Shown: positions 1 to 5,737 of the stretch, piece after piece
Layout: the number at the start of each line of letters is the position of its first letter
How positions within the stretch are numbered: the first letter of the stretch is position 1
Notes under the pieces: generated by a model
The model's input: only the letters and a program-made list of their open reading frames with translations
The model's database searches: none
Told to the model about the DNA's origin: nothing
Position numbers and translations under genes: made by a program
Origin: Chloroflexota bacterium
Lineage (GTDB): Bacteria > Chloroflexota > Dehalococcoidia > Dehalococcoidales > UBA3254
DNA length: 5,948 bases
Assembly: GCA_017860765.1 (NCBI GenBank)
Contig: JAGDMY010000099.1
Location: 1 to 5,948 of the forward strand
Direction: 5' to 3'

Positions 1-71
1 GTCAGTGTCCAGCGGCTGCCCTTGATGATGGACTTATAGGCTAAAAAAGCTGCCAGCCTCAGATTTCCCAT
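1..71 (-). CDS. N-terminus of a probable FtsX/MacB-type ABC transporter permease (partial, runs off the left edge)
   Basis: An open frame begins at ATG 71-69 on the minus strand and leaves the window after 23 codons. The peptide starts MGNLRLAAFLAYKSII and continues with KGSRWTL. A short amphipathic lead (LAxFLAYKSIIKG) followed by a basic residue and a W-T-L turn is the usual opening of FtsX/MacB-type permeases, just before the first membrane helix. An in-frame TGA lies two codons upstream, so no longer start is possible. The ribosome site is weak: only a GGATGG about 15 nt upstream. The gene is divergent from the MarR gene, an arrangement common for transporters under MarR control. Only 23 residues are visible, so the family call rests on pattern recognition of the N-terminus. 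Confidence 0.45.
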   Translation of the reverse strand, partial: MGNLRLAAFLAYKSIIKGSRWTL

Positions 72-100
72 GATTCACATACAACCATCCAGGAGATTTA

Positions 101-153
101 AAACAAAAAACCTCCGATCTACCGGTGGTAATAGAAATCTTAATATCGGAGGT
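101..153 (-). terminator. Hairpin plus T-tract on the minus strand: intrinsic terminator or leader attenuator
   Basis: ACCTCCGAT (110-118) and ATCGGAGGT (145-153) form a perfect 9-bp inverted repeat. Read on the minus strand, the second arm is followed at once by TTTTTTGTTT (110-101), the layout of a Rho-independent terminator. The 26-nt loop is long but holds a small TACC/GGTA hairpin (120-130). No gene is visible upstream on this strand, because the MarR gene points the other way. It may therefore sit in the 5' leader of the permease gene as an attenuator, or block antisense transcription. The GGAGGT arm could also pair with ATCTCC (97-92) just downstream, giving a possible alternative fold. 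Confidence 0.5.
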
Positions 154-236
154 CATCTAATACAATAGTATTTAAGTACCCGCTGTTGCGAGCGTTTTAA
201 TCCGCCTTAGACCAGTCAATGAAAGAAAAATAGTAG

Positions 237-265
237 TTGACAGTAAGGCAGTGATAGGGTATTGT
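237..265 (+). promoter_or_regulatory. Sigma-70-type promoter of the MarR gene
   Basis: A perfect -35 box TTGACA (237-242) is separated by 17 bp from TATTGT (260-265), a 4/6 match to the -10 consensus. Transcription would start near 272 and leave a very short leader of about 17 nt, just enough for the ribosome site. A 5-bp inverted repeat, GTCAA (215-219) and TTGAC (237-241), overlaps the -35 box. It could be part of an operator, but it is too short to claim. Confidence 0.6.
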
Positions 266-277
266 GTTATTAAATTG

Positions 278-283
278 AGGAGG
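278..283 (+). promoter_or_regulatory. Ribosome binding site of the MarR gene
   Basis: AGGAGG is a full match to the anti-Shine-Dalgarno core and ends 5 nt before ATG 289. It fixes the start codon of the MarR gene. Confidence 0.8.
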
Positions 284-288
284 CAGGT

Positions 289-819
289 ATGAGAGCGGCA
301 AAGCCCAAAAGCTCGAAAATATTGGATATCCCAATTGAAGAGAATATCCCGAGAGTATTTGTCCTGTTCTTCCAGACAGCTTATGCAATCGAGAAGTATG
401 CGGAGATCGAGTTAACCAGAGCCGGCTTATCCATCAGCAAATTGGTAGCGCTGCAGATTTTACAGGCTAACGGTGGGACTGCCCTGCCTTCCACAATCGC
501 CTTTTGGATGTTAAGAGAGAGACATAATATCACCACCCTGGTGGACCGCCTCACCCGGGATGGACTGGTCACCGCCGAGAGGGAAAATAAAGGAGACCGA
601 AGGAAAATAAACGTCACCCTGACCAGTAAAGGGCGTCGAGCTCTTAAACGTACCCGACCGGTGATGAAAAGGATCGTCGATCGGATAATGGCAACCATGA
701 ACGATAGCTCTGCCGCTTCCCTGGAAAAACAGTTGAAGGTATTGAGGTCTAATGCTCAAAAGGGGCTGGACGAGACTGCCAGGGCGCGGTATAAAAGCGT
801 TGTCTCACCACAAGCTTAA
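289..819 (+). CDS. MarR-family winged-helix transcriptional regulator
   Basis: This 176-residue protein is a probable dimeric cytoplasmic DNA-binding repressor. Helices at about residues 19-47 and 120-165 would form the dimer interface. The winged helix-turn-helix spans about 48-112. The recognition helix is around residues 77-91 (RERHNITTLVDRLTRDG), and the wing (about 93-112) carries the family's D-R-R signature at 103-105 followed by alternating beta residues and LTSKG. MarR proteins are usually 140-160 residues, so this one has a slightly longer N-terminus of about 18 residues and a basic tail. The start is set by a strong AGGAGG. It is divergent from a probable ABC permease and 309 bp ahead of degV. 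The ligand and targets cannot be read from sequence. Autoregulation or control of the adjacent transporter is the usual pattern and is inferred here. Confidence 0.9.
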   Translation: MRAAKPKSSKILDIPIEENIPRVFVLFFQTAYAIEKYAEIELTRAGLSISKLVALQILQANGGTALPSTIAFWMLRERHNITTLVDRLTRDGLVTAERENKGDRRKINVTLTSKGRRALKRTRPVMKRIVDRIMATMNDSSAASLEKQLKVLRSNAQKGLDETARARYKSVVSPQA

Positions 820-837
820 AATTACCTTAGAATCTTA

Positions 838-901
838 GCGGATAGCCCTTAAACCAGCAGAGGTTACCTGGTTTAGAACTCAAAACACGATGGCTATCTG
901 C
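838..901. repeat. Nested inverted repeat downstream of the MarR gene
   Basis: An outer pair, GCGGATAGCC (838-847) with GGCTATCTGC (892-901), matches over 10 bp with one G-T wobble. Inside it lies a perfect 8-bp pair, TAAACCAG (850-857) and CTGGTTTA (868-875), with a 10-nt loop. Together they could fold into a two-stem RNA or cruciform. No T-tract follows on either strand, so it is not a standard intrinsic terminator, although it lies 18 bp after the MarR stop codon where a terminator would be expected. The right arm runs into an 8-bp palindrome, TGCATGCA (899-906). Its function is unknown. Confidence 0.55.
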
Positions 902-908
902 ATGCACT

Positions 909-961
909 GCGTTTCATCACCCTCAAAATCCTATAGCATTAACAGGCATTTCATTACCCTC
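909..961 (+). repeat. Imperfect 16-bp direct repeat next to the degV promoter
   Basis: GCGTTTCATCACCCTC (909-924) and GCATTTCATTACCCTC (946-961) match at 14 of 16 positions and are offset by 37 bp, about three and a half helical turns. The second copy ends exactly where the TTGACA -35 box begins. Tandem sites against a -35 box are typical of activator or cooperative repressor binding. The regulator is unknown. Confidence 0.5.
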
Positions 962-990
962 TTGACAACAAAAGCCATATTAGCTATTAT
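962..990 (+). promoter_or_regulatory. Near-consensus sigma-70-type promoter for degV
   Basis: TTGACA (962-967) is followed after exactly 17 bp by TATTAT (985-990), matching 11 of 12 consensus bases. Transcription should start near 997, giving a leader of about 130 nt before degV. The start point coincides with the left arm of the 998-1035 inverted repeat, so a protein bound there would be well placed to repress. A second isolated TATAAT at 1050-1055 has no recognisable -35 box. Confidence 0.65.
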
Positions 991-997
991 TTCAAAC

Positions 998-1035
998 ATA
1001 CCTAGAGCATCTATGTACTTAGGATATCTAGGTAT
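998..1035. promoter_or_regulatory. 9-bp inverted repeat at the predicted degV transcription start: candidate operator
   Basis: ATACCTAGA (998-1006) and TCTAGGTAT (1027-1035) are perfect reverse complements separated by 20 bp, with arm centres 29 bp apart. They lie directly downstream of the TATTAT box. The site could be a repressor operator or a hairpin at the 5' end of the mRNA. The inner stretch also holds TAGGATATCTA, a near-palindrome. Which protein binds is not known; the MarR product upstream is one candidate. Confidence 0.5.
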
Positions 1036-1128
1036 AAGCCTGAATGTAATATAATTCCAAACTTTGAGTGAGAGTGCTGCACCGGCCAAAAAGTAATAAA
1101 ATTTTGAGTTAGGCCTTATAGGAGATCA

Positions 1129-1980
1129 ATGACAAGAATAGCCATTGTTACCGATACGATAAGTTGTCTACCCGCTGAAGTAGTAAAGCGGTATGATATT
1201 AAGGTTGTCCCTGTGGGCCTGGTAATCGATAAAAAACTATATTTGGATAATGAGATAACTAATGAGGAATTCTGGAAATTATTCAAGTCCACCCGCGAAC
1301 CGGTCACTACCAATGCCGCTAACCCCGCGGATTTTGAGAAAGTATTCCAGGAACTAGCCGCTTACACTCAGGACATCTGCTGTATCCTGGTCTCGAAAAA
1401 ATTAAGTGCGACTTACAACGCGGCTGTTTCCGCCAAAGAGGTGTTAAAGCAAAATCGGCCTTCTCTTAACATTGAGGTTATCGATAGCGGGACTGCCGCT
1501 GGAGGGGAAGGTTTTGTGGTGTGGGAAGCCGCACGGGCTGCGCTGGCCGGTAAAAGTTTAACTGAGGTCGTTGAGGTGATTCAGGGTATGATTCCCCGGG
1601 TCAAGCTTTTATGTACCCTCAGCACTCTGAAGTATCTCATAAGAAGTGGAAGGGCGCCTAATACTGCCCGCATCGGCAACTGGCTGCAAATCAAGCCGAT
1701 TTTAGGTATGGTTAGCGGGACAGGCCTGGTGGAGAATCTGGGACGGGAAAGGGGGATGGACAGGTCGATCGCTAAAATGGTAGAGATGGTAGCCGATTAT
1801 ACCAGCCCCGGAAAGCCCCTGCATGTCATGGCCCATTATACCGATGGCGTGGCTTTGGCCGAGAAAATCCGGGACCTGATGCTATCCCGCTATAATTGCA
1901 GTGAAATCATGTTGATCCCGTACACACCTGTCATCGCTTCTCAAACAGGCCCCCTGGCGGCTATTACTTTCTATTCATAA
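1129..1980 (+). CDS. DegV-family (FakB-like) fatty-acid-binding protein
   Basis: The protein has 283 residues, the normal DegV length. Family signatures appear in order: TDTISCLP (8-15), corresponding to the usual TDS motif; TTNA (60-63), where most members have TSQP; VSKKLSATY (88-96) with the serine at 93; DSGTAAGG (119-126); LKYLIRSGR (167-175), with SGR in place of the usual GGR; and QIKPIL (187-192). DegV proteins bind a long-chain fatty acid between two alpha/beta domains, and the FakB members present it to the kinase FakA for phosphorylation. The C-terminal HTGPG motif, whose His lies near the fatty-acid carboxylate in FakB, reads QTGPL here (272-276). No fakA is present in the window. 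AGGAG (1120-1124) lies 4 nt before the ATG. It converges on the acyl ligase-reductase gene, which fits a lipid role. The exact ligand and partner are inferred. Confidence 0.88.
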   Translation: MTRIAIVTDTISCLPAEVVKRYDIKVVPVGLVIDKKLYLDNEITNEEFWKLFKSTREPVTTNAANPADFEKVFQELAAYTQDICCILVSKKLSATYNAAVSAKEVLKQNRPSLNIEVIDSGTAAGGEGFVVWEAARAALAGKSLTEVVEVIQGMIPRVKLLCTLSTLKYLIRSGRAPNTARIGNWLQIKPILGMVSGTGLVENLGRERGMDRSIAKMVEMVADYTSPGKPLHVMAHYTDGVALAEKIRDLMLSRYNCSEIMLIPYTPVIASQTGPLAAITFYS

Positions 1981-2012
1981 TCAGACTTCAATTAATCCGG
2001 CACCGAGCCTGC

Positions 2013-4829
2013 CTACTCTGACACCATCTTTGGTTGGGGTCCATCATTAATATCGAAGATTGGGGTATCTGTCCCCCGGGTCGTTATTGGCTGGCTATAA
2101 AGGGCCTCGATGAGATCGGCAAGCCTCCGGGTCACTTCATTACGCTTCAGTTTAAGGCTATTGGTAATCTCACCGCGTTCGATGGAAAGATTATTCTCCA
2201 GGATCGCATAGCGCTTGACTTGTTCGGGATGGGAGAGCTGGTTATTAATTTCTTGAATAGCCTTTCTGATGCGATCGGCAAGGTTGATTTTGGGAGCGTC
2301 AGGATTAACCCAGATAATTGCCACGCAGTAAGGCCGGCCATCCCCCAGCAGCATTACCTCAGTCACATCTTTGATGGATTTAAGCAGGGGTTCAATCCTG
2401 GCGGGAAGTATCTTTTTGCCATACGAGGTTACGATAATTTCTTGCTTGCGCCCACTTATAATGAGCCGGTTGTCCCCGGTGATGTCACCCAGGTCGCCTG
2501 TAGGAAGCCAGCCATCTGGAAAAGACTGGAAGGCATCTCCATTTAAATAACTCCTGGCCACCTGAGGGCCGCGGACCAATATCTCACCGTCGGATGCCAG
2601 GCGAATCTCGGTACCGGGTATCGGCTCGCCCACAGTCCCGATGCGGTTGGCTCCCAGCATATTCATCGTAATCAGGGGTGCTTCGGTAAGGCCGTAGGCA
2701 TCATGGACTTCTATACCCAGGTTCTGGTAGTCCTGCAGCAGGTCTCTGCTAATGGGCGCTGAACCAACCACCAGATGAGCGCAGCGATTAAGGCCGGTTT
2801 TCCTGAGAAGACCTCGCCGCAGCAAAAAGCGCAGCAGGCTTTTTTGAGGACCCGTGGATGTGCGATAATAGCGGCGCCCCATTTTACTTTTGAGCATCGT
2901 TTCCCAGACTTTCTGATAGAATCTGGGCACGGTAAAAAAGATGTGGGGGCGCACCTTTTGCAAGGCTGGCAATAGGCCGCCGAGGTCCTCAAGGAAATAA
3001 ATGTCAAAAGGCGAACGCATGTAGTAAGGCGGATAAGTGGCAAGTATACCCTCGACGATGTGACTCATTGGCAGGTATGAGAGGTACGAGACTTCCTTAT
3101 CTAAAGCTCTCCAGGACTTCATGACCGAGCATATTGACTCTGAAATCCAGCGGAGGTTCTGATGATCAAAGCAGGCGCCCTTCATATGCCCGGTGGTCCC
3201 TGAGGTATACCTTATGGTGGCTAAATCGTTAAAACCGACCTTCGCGTTAACTCCATCGCTGCTGCTGCCCCGGGAGAGAAACTGCTCCCAGGAAATGACC
3301 TGGCGGGAAGGCCGGTGTTTCGGCTCCTGCCGGCAGATAGATATCACAGTGGACTCCGTGGTAAGCTCATCTAATCGCTCTAAAAGGCCGGGAGCACCAA
3401 TGAAAAGCAGCTTGGCGCCGGTGGAGGTGAGCAACTGGTCAACTTCAGCCGGGGGCGAAGTGCTGTATAAAGGTACGCTTACGGCGCCTGAAATACCTAT
3501 GGCGATATCCATGGCCAGGTAGCGGACGCTGTTCAAGCCTATAATAGCTACTCGGTCACCCTTAGCTACCCCCATAGATCTTAAGGCGCCGGCGGCAGCT
3601 ACTATCTGATCTCTGATGGTCCCGCTATCATATGTGATTACATCTCCCTCGACAATGTCGTGCAATCTTATTGGCAAACTGCGGCTCTGCAGCCGATAGA
3701 GCATCTGCTCATGGACCGTCCGTTCAGAACGATGTAGAAAATTCTTAGAGACCGCATATTCTAAAAGCGGCTGCAGGGTCTCCTGCCAGCGAAAATCGTA
3801 AGGACCCAGCAGGCGATCGACATTATCGCGCAGAAAGCGTCTTTTTTCGCTAAAGTAGGGCACTATTGTGAGCAAGGGGTCCAGAATGCTCTTCCTATCG
3901 TGTTCCATAATGGTTTGGGCTTTATAACGGCTGCGCGTGGCAGGAACCGGTAGAGGGAGAAAGAAGGGATGGGGTATTTTTACCTGCATGTGCTGCCTGG
4001 CGAATTGACGGATAAAATTAAGGAAATCACGGGCGGTGGGCAATTTCTCCCAGGGCGCCACTAAATGAAAGTTGAGGCCTCCGGCTTCGGGCAGGAAGGT
4101 CAATCTGGAAACAGCCTCAGCTACATAATCCACCGGGACGAGGTTGACTCTCATTGCCGGGTCGAGGGGAATAATACGGGGTTTCCTGGTTAAATAAAGA
4201 CGCAGCGGGAAGTAGACTGTGTTGAAGGTCTTGATGGTGCCAGTTTTGGAGTGTCCCACTATCAATCCTGGCCTGAACACCGAAATGGGAAGGGAGCTTT
4301 TGGCTCGCTGTATGAGGTTTTCGCCCTCAAATTTAGACAGCTCGTATCTGCTCCGAAAACCGGACTCGTCGCTTAAAGAGTCCTCCGGGATATTCCCCCG
4401 CCTTTCGCCGGCGACATAGGCGCTGGAGACATGGGACAACCGCTCCAGTCCGTGGTCTTTGTGCACAGCCTCAGCCAGCGCCAAAATATTAGCGGTGCCT
4501 CCCACATTAGACTGGCGCAGCTCATCCATGGGTCCATCGAGACGCAAATCGGCGGCCGTGTGAATTATGTGGGTCAGGGAGCTGGTCAACGCGCGATATT
4601 GGTCTTTTCCCAGGCCCAATTGCGGCTTCGAGACATCACCAACCAGGATTCTTATCCTCTTGTCGAGAGCGGCAACCAGCTCCTGCCAGTCCCACCAGGC
4701 CCGCGAAAGGCGGTAAAAGGCAGCTTCTTCATCGTCGGCACGGACAAGGACCATCACATTATGCGGGGTGTCCTGTATCAGGTTCAGGGCTATCTGAGTA
4801 CCGAGTGAGCCGGTGGCCCCGGTGAGCAA
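2013..4829 (-). CDS. Bifunctional fusion: N-terminal NAD(P)-dependent acyl-CoA (thioester) reductase and C-terminal AMP-forming acyl-CoA synthetase
   Basis: This 938-residue protein is counted here from TTG 4829. Residues 1 to about 300 form an extended short-chain dehydrogenase of the thioester-reductase/fatty acyl-CoA reductase type. It has TGATGSLG (3-10) for the nucleotide, R30 after strand 2 suggesting NADPH, GDV (64-66), HVSSAYVAG (133-141), and catalytic Y162 and K166 in YELSK. After a linker, residues from about 370 to 915 form an AMP-binding ligase resembling long-chain acyl-CoA synthetases: YTSGTTGHMKG (541-551, with Met where Pro is usual), LPMSH (586-590), YGLTE (712-716), TGDLG (777-781), SGRKQEIIV (792-800) and the likely catalytic K893 in LKLKR. 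The ligase would make acyl-AMP and acyl-CoA, and the reductase would release an aldehyde. No phosphopantetheine carrier motif is visible between or after the domains. TTG 4829 cuts into the first beta strand and has no ribosome site; AGAGGT (4856-4851) sits 6 nt before ATA 4844, which would add five residues. The gene ends in TAG, 32 bp from degV. Confidence 0.85.
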   Translation of the reverse strand: MLTGATGSLGTQIALNLIQDTPHNVMVLVRADDEEAAFYRLSRAWWDWQELVAALDKRIRILVGDVSKPQLGLGKDQYRALTSSLTHIIHTAADLRLDGPMDELRQSNVGGTANILALAEAVHKDHGLERLSHVSSAYVAGERRGNIPEDSLSDESGFRSRYELSKFEGENLIQRAKSSLPISVFRPGLIVGHSKTGTIKTFNTVYFPLRLYLTRKPRIIPLDPAMRVNLVPVDYVAEAVSRLTFLPEAGGLNFHLVAPWEKLPTARDFLNFIRQFARQHMQVKIPHPFFLPLPVPATRSRYKAQTIMEHDRKSILDPLLTIVPYFSEKRRFLRDNVDRLLGPYDFRWQETLQPLLEYAVSKNFLHRSERTVHEQMLYRLQSRSLPIRLHDIVEGDVITYDSGTIRDQIVAAAGALRSMGVAKGDRVAIIGLNSVRYLAMDIAIGISGAVSVPLYSTSPPAEVDQLLTSTGAKLLFIGAPGLLERLDELTTESTVISICRQEPKHRPSRQVISWEQFLSRGSSSDGVNAKVGFNDLATIRYTSGTTGHMKGACFDHQNLRWISESICSVMKSWRALDKEVSYLSYLPMSHIVEGILATYPPYYMRSPFDIYFLEDLGGLLPALQKVRPHIFFTVPRFYQKVWETMLKSKMGRRYYRTSTGPQKSLLRFLLRRGLLRKTGLNRCAHLVVGSAPISRDLLQDYQNLGIEVHDAYGLTEAPLITMNMLGANRIGTVGEPIPGTEIRLASDGEILVRGPQVARSYLNGDAFQSFPDGWLPTGDLGDITGDNRLIISGRKQEIIVTSYGKKILPARIEPLLKSIKDVTEVMLLGDGRPYCVAIIWVNPDAPKINLADRIRKAIQEINNQLSHPEQVKRYAILENNLSIERGEITNSLKLKRNEVTRRLADLIEALYSQPITTRGTDTPIFDINDGPQPKMVSE

Positions 4830-4841
4830 AATTGTTTTATC

Positions 4842-4856
4842 TATGTTTATACCTCT
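4842..4856 (-). promoter_or_regulatory. Ribosome binding site pointing at an ATA codon upstream of the called start
   Basis: On the minus strand AGAGGT (4856-4851) is followed by 6 nt and then ATA (4844-4842), in frame with the reductase-ligase. From ATA the peptide would begin M-D-K-T-I-L-L-T-G, the usual two to five residues before the dinucleotide-binding strand. TTG 4829 lies 21 nt from this site, too far for it. The only other in-frame codons before the upstream TAG are ATT, GTT and another ATA; no ATG, GTG or further TTG exists. Confidence 0.5.
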
Positions 4857-4898
4857 GAATGCGCTATCCGGAACAAAAATATACTGCCAAGGTGGACG

Positions 4899-4991
4899 AC
4901 CGGGCTAACCCCGGCCAGCTTATGAAAGGGACTTTTCTGATTAATGCATTATGGCATAAAAGGAAGAGTGAAACAAACACCACCGGGCTAA
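4899..4991 (-). repeat. 10-bp direct repeat ACCGGGCTAA flanking the candidate promoter
   Basis: ACCGGGCTAA occurs at 4899-4908 and 4982-4991, 83 bp apart, about eight helical turns. One copy lies just upstream of the -35 box and the other about 40 bp inside the leader. The inner copy is also one side of a small CCGGG/CCCGG hairpin (4900-4914). Paired sites on the same helical face could support looping, but ten bases are little evidence. Confidence 0.35.
4948..4976 (-). promoter_or_regulatory. Candidate sigma-70-type promoter for the acyl reductase-ligase gene
   Basis: On the minus strand TTGTTT (4976-4971) and CATAAT (4953-4948) are separated by exactly 17 bp. Each box is an imperfect match: the -10 differs only in its first base, and the -35 keeps TTG. 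Transcription would begin near 4941 with a leader of about 100 nt. An 8-bp palindrome AATGCATT (4943-4950) overlaps the -10. The promoter would let this gene be expressed apart from the dehydrogenase upstream. Confidence 0.4.
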
Positions 4992-5006
4992 TTTCAGGTT
5001 GACTTT

Positions 5007-5732
5007 TTATCCCCTCCCCAAATAGGGCTGTTCTCTCGGCAACTGGATAACTTCCAGGATATTAACATGAGGAGGCTGGCATGCCATGTACACGGCGGTG
5101 GCAGCCGTTTCCTCATAGGACATCATGGGGTCCGGGTTTTTCCGGGCGGCATTTTGAGAGAGGTCCCCGGTGATGCCCGGGTGCAAGCAGCCGCAGGTGA
5201 TGCCGAAAGGCCGCCCTTCCAGCGCCGTAGAATGAGTTAAACCGACCAGTCCAAATTTGGCGCAGTTATAAGGCGCGGTTAAAGGTCGTACGCGTTGTGC
5301 GGAGATGCTCCCGATATTAATTATGCGTCCTCCCCCTTGCTGCTTCATAATACGGAAGGCAGCCCGGGTGCAGAGGAATGGCGCTCGCAGTTCAATGGAT
5401 ATCACGCGGTCCCAGGTCTCTGTGGCCATCTGGTCAAGGGGTTCATTAACGAAGATACCGGCGTTGTTGATCAGGATATCAAGTCTGCCAAAGCGTTCCA
5501 GGGTCTTTTGAAATAAATTATCAATTTGTCCTTCGCTGGTCACATCGGTCTGGACTACCTCCGCCATAACACCAAAGCTGATAACCGCGGCCTGCGTTTC
5601 CGCTAAATCCTTACTACTGCGTGCCGCCAGAACCAGGTTGGCACCTTTTTGAGCCAGGCCGATGGAGATGGCTCGGCCAATACCACGACTGGCCCCGGTT
5701 ACCAAAGCGACTTTGCCCTCGAGTTGTTTCAT
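5007..5732 (-). CDS. FabG-like short-chain dehydrogenase/reductase (classical SDR)
   Basis: This 241-residue classical SDR should be a soluble, probably tetrameric, NAD(P)-dependent oxidoreductase. TGASRGIG (12-19) binds the dinucleotide, and the Arg at 38 after strand 2 favours NADPH. Other marks are D63-V64 after QT, NNAG (89-92), S142 in INIGS, and catalytic Y155 and K159 in PYNCAK. The fourth tetrad position, normally Asn in the N-L-x-x-P/V-F stretch, is Glu114 here (SIELRAPF). The C-terminus ends in an ILEVIQLP strand plus a short tail rather than the DGG ending of true FabG, so a fatty-acid-synthesis role is not assumed. GGAGGT ends 5 nt before the ATG. It lies 40 bp after the partial gene at the right edge and 177 bp before the acyl reductase-ligase. 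Reduction of an aldehyde or 3-oxoacyl substrate is plausible; the substrate is unknown. Confidence 0.88.
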   Translation of the reverse strand: MKQLEGKVALVTGASRGIGRAISIGLAQKGANLVLAARSSKDLAETQAAVISFGVMAEVVQTDVTSEGQIDNLFQKTLERFGRLDILINNAGIFVNEPLDQMATETWDRVISIELRAPFLCTRAAFRIMKQQGGGRIINIGSISAQRVRPLTAPYNCAKFGLVGLTHSTALEGRPFGITCGCLHPGITGDLSQNAARKNPDPMMSYEETAATAVYMACQPPHVNILEVIQLPREQPYLGRG

Positions 5733-5737
5733 ACGTG

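Noticed and set aside
110..153. T-box or other known riboswitch, because of GGTGGTA near the hairpin
   Set aside because: The GGTGG match is on the plus strand while the T-tract belongs to the minus strand, and no other conserved T-box element is seen.
181..199. Plus-strand terminator CGCT-6-AGCG followed by TTTT
   Set aside because: The stem is only 4 bp and the T-run only 4, and no plus-strand gene ends upstream within the window.
191..219. Minus-strand promoter for the permease using TTGACT (219-214)
   Set aside because: The -35 box is good, but no acceptable -10 box lies 16-18 bp downstream (AACGCT at 17 bp).
890..1054. A 54-codon plus-strand open frame (starts MAICMHC, hydrophobic second half) between the MarR gene and degV
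   Set aside because: It has no ribosome site, overlaps the direct repeat, the strong promoter and the inverted repeat, and its codon use is AT-rich like non-coding DNA.
1014..1054. Possible 13-residue leader peptide at ATG 1014 in the degV leader
   Set aside because: There is no Shine-Dalgarno sequence, and the ATG sits inside the loop of the inverted repeat. No codon bias suggests attenuation.
1981..2021. Terminator between the convergent degV and acyl reductase-ligase genes (TCAGA at 1981-1985 and TCTGA at 2017-2021)
   Set aside because: A 5-bp repeat with a 31-bp loop and no T-tract on either strand is not a credible terminator.
2034..4808. Several plus-strand open frames of 66-170 codons opposite the acyl reductase-ligase gene
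   Set aside because: They are antisense shadows of a gene with clear domains and motifs, and they show no recognisable motifs of their own.
5295..5516. Two overlapping plus-strand open frames opposite the short-chain dehydrogenase
   Set aside because: They lie fully inside a clear SDR gene, have no good ribosome site, and their peptides resemble nothing known.
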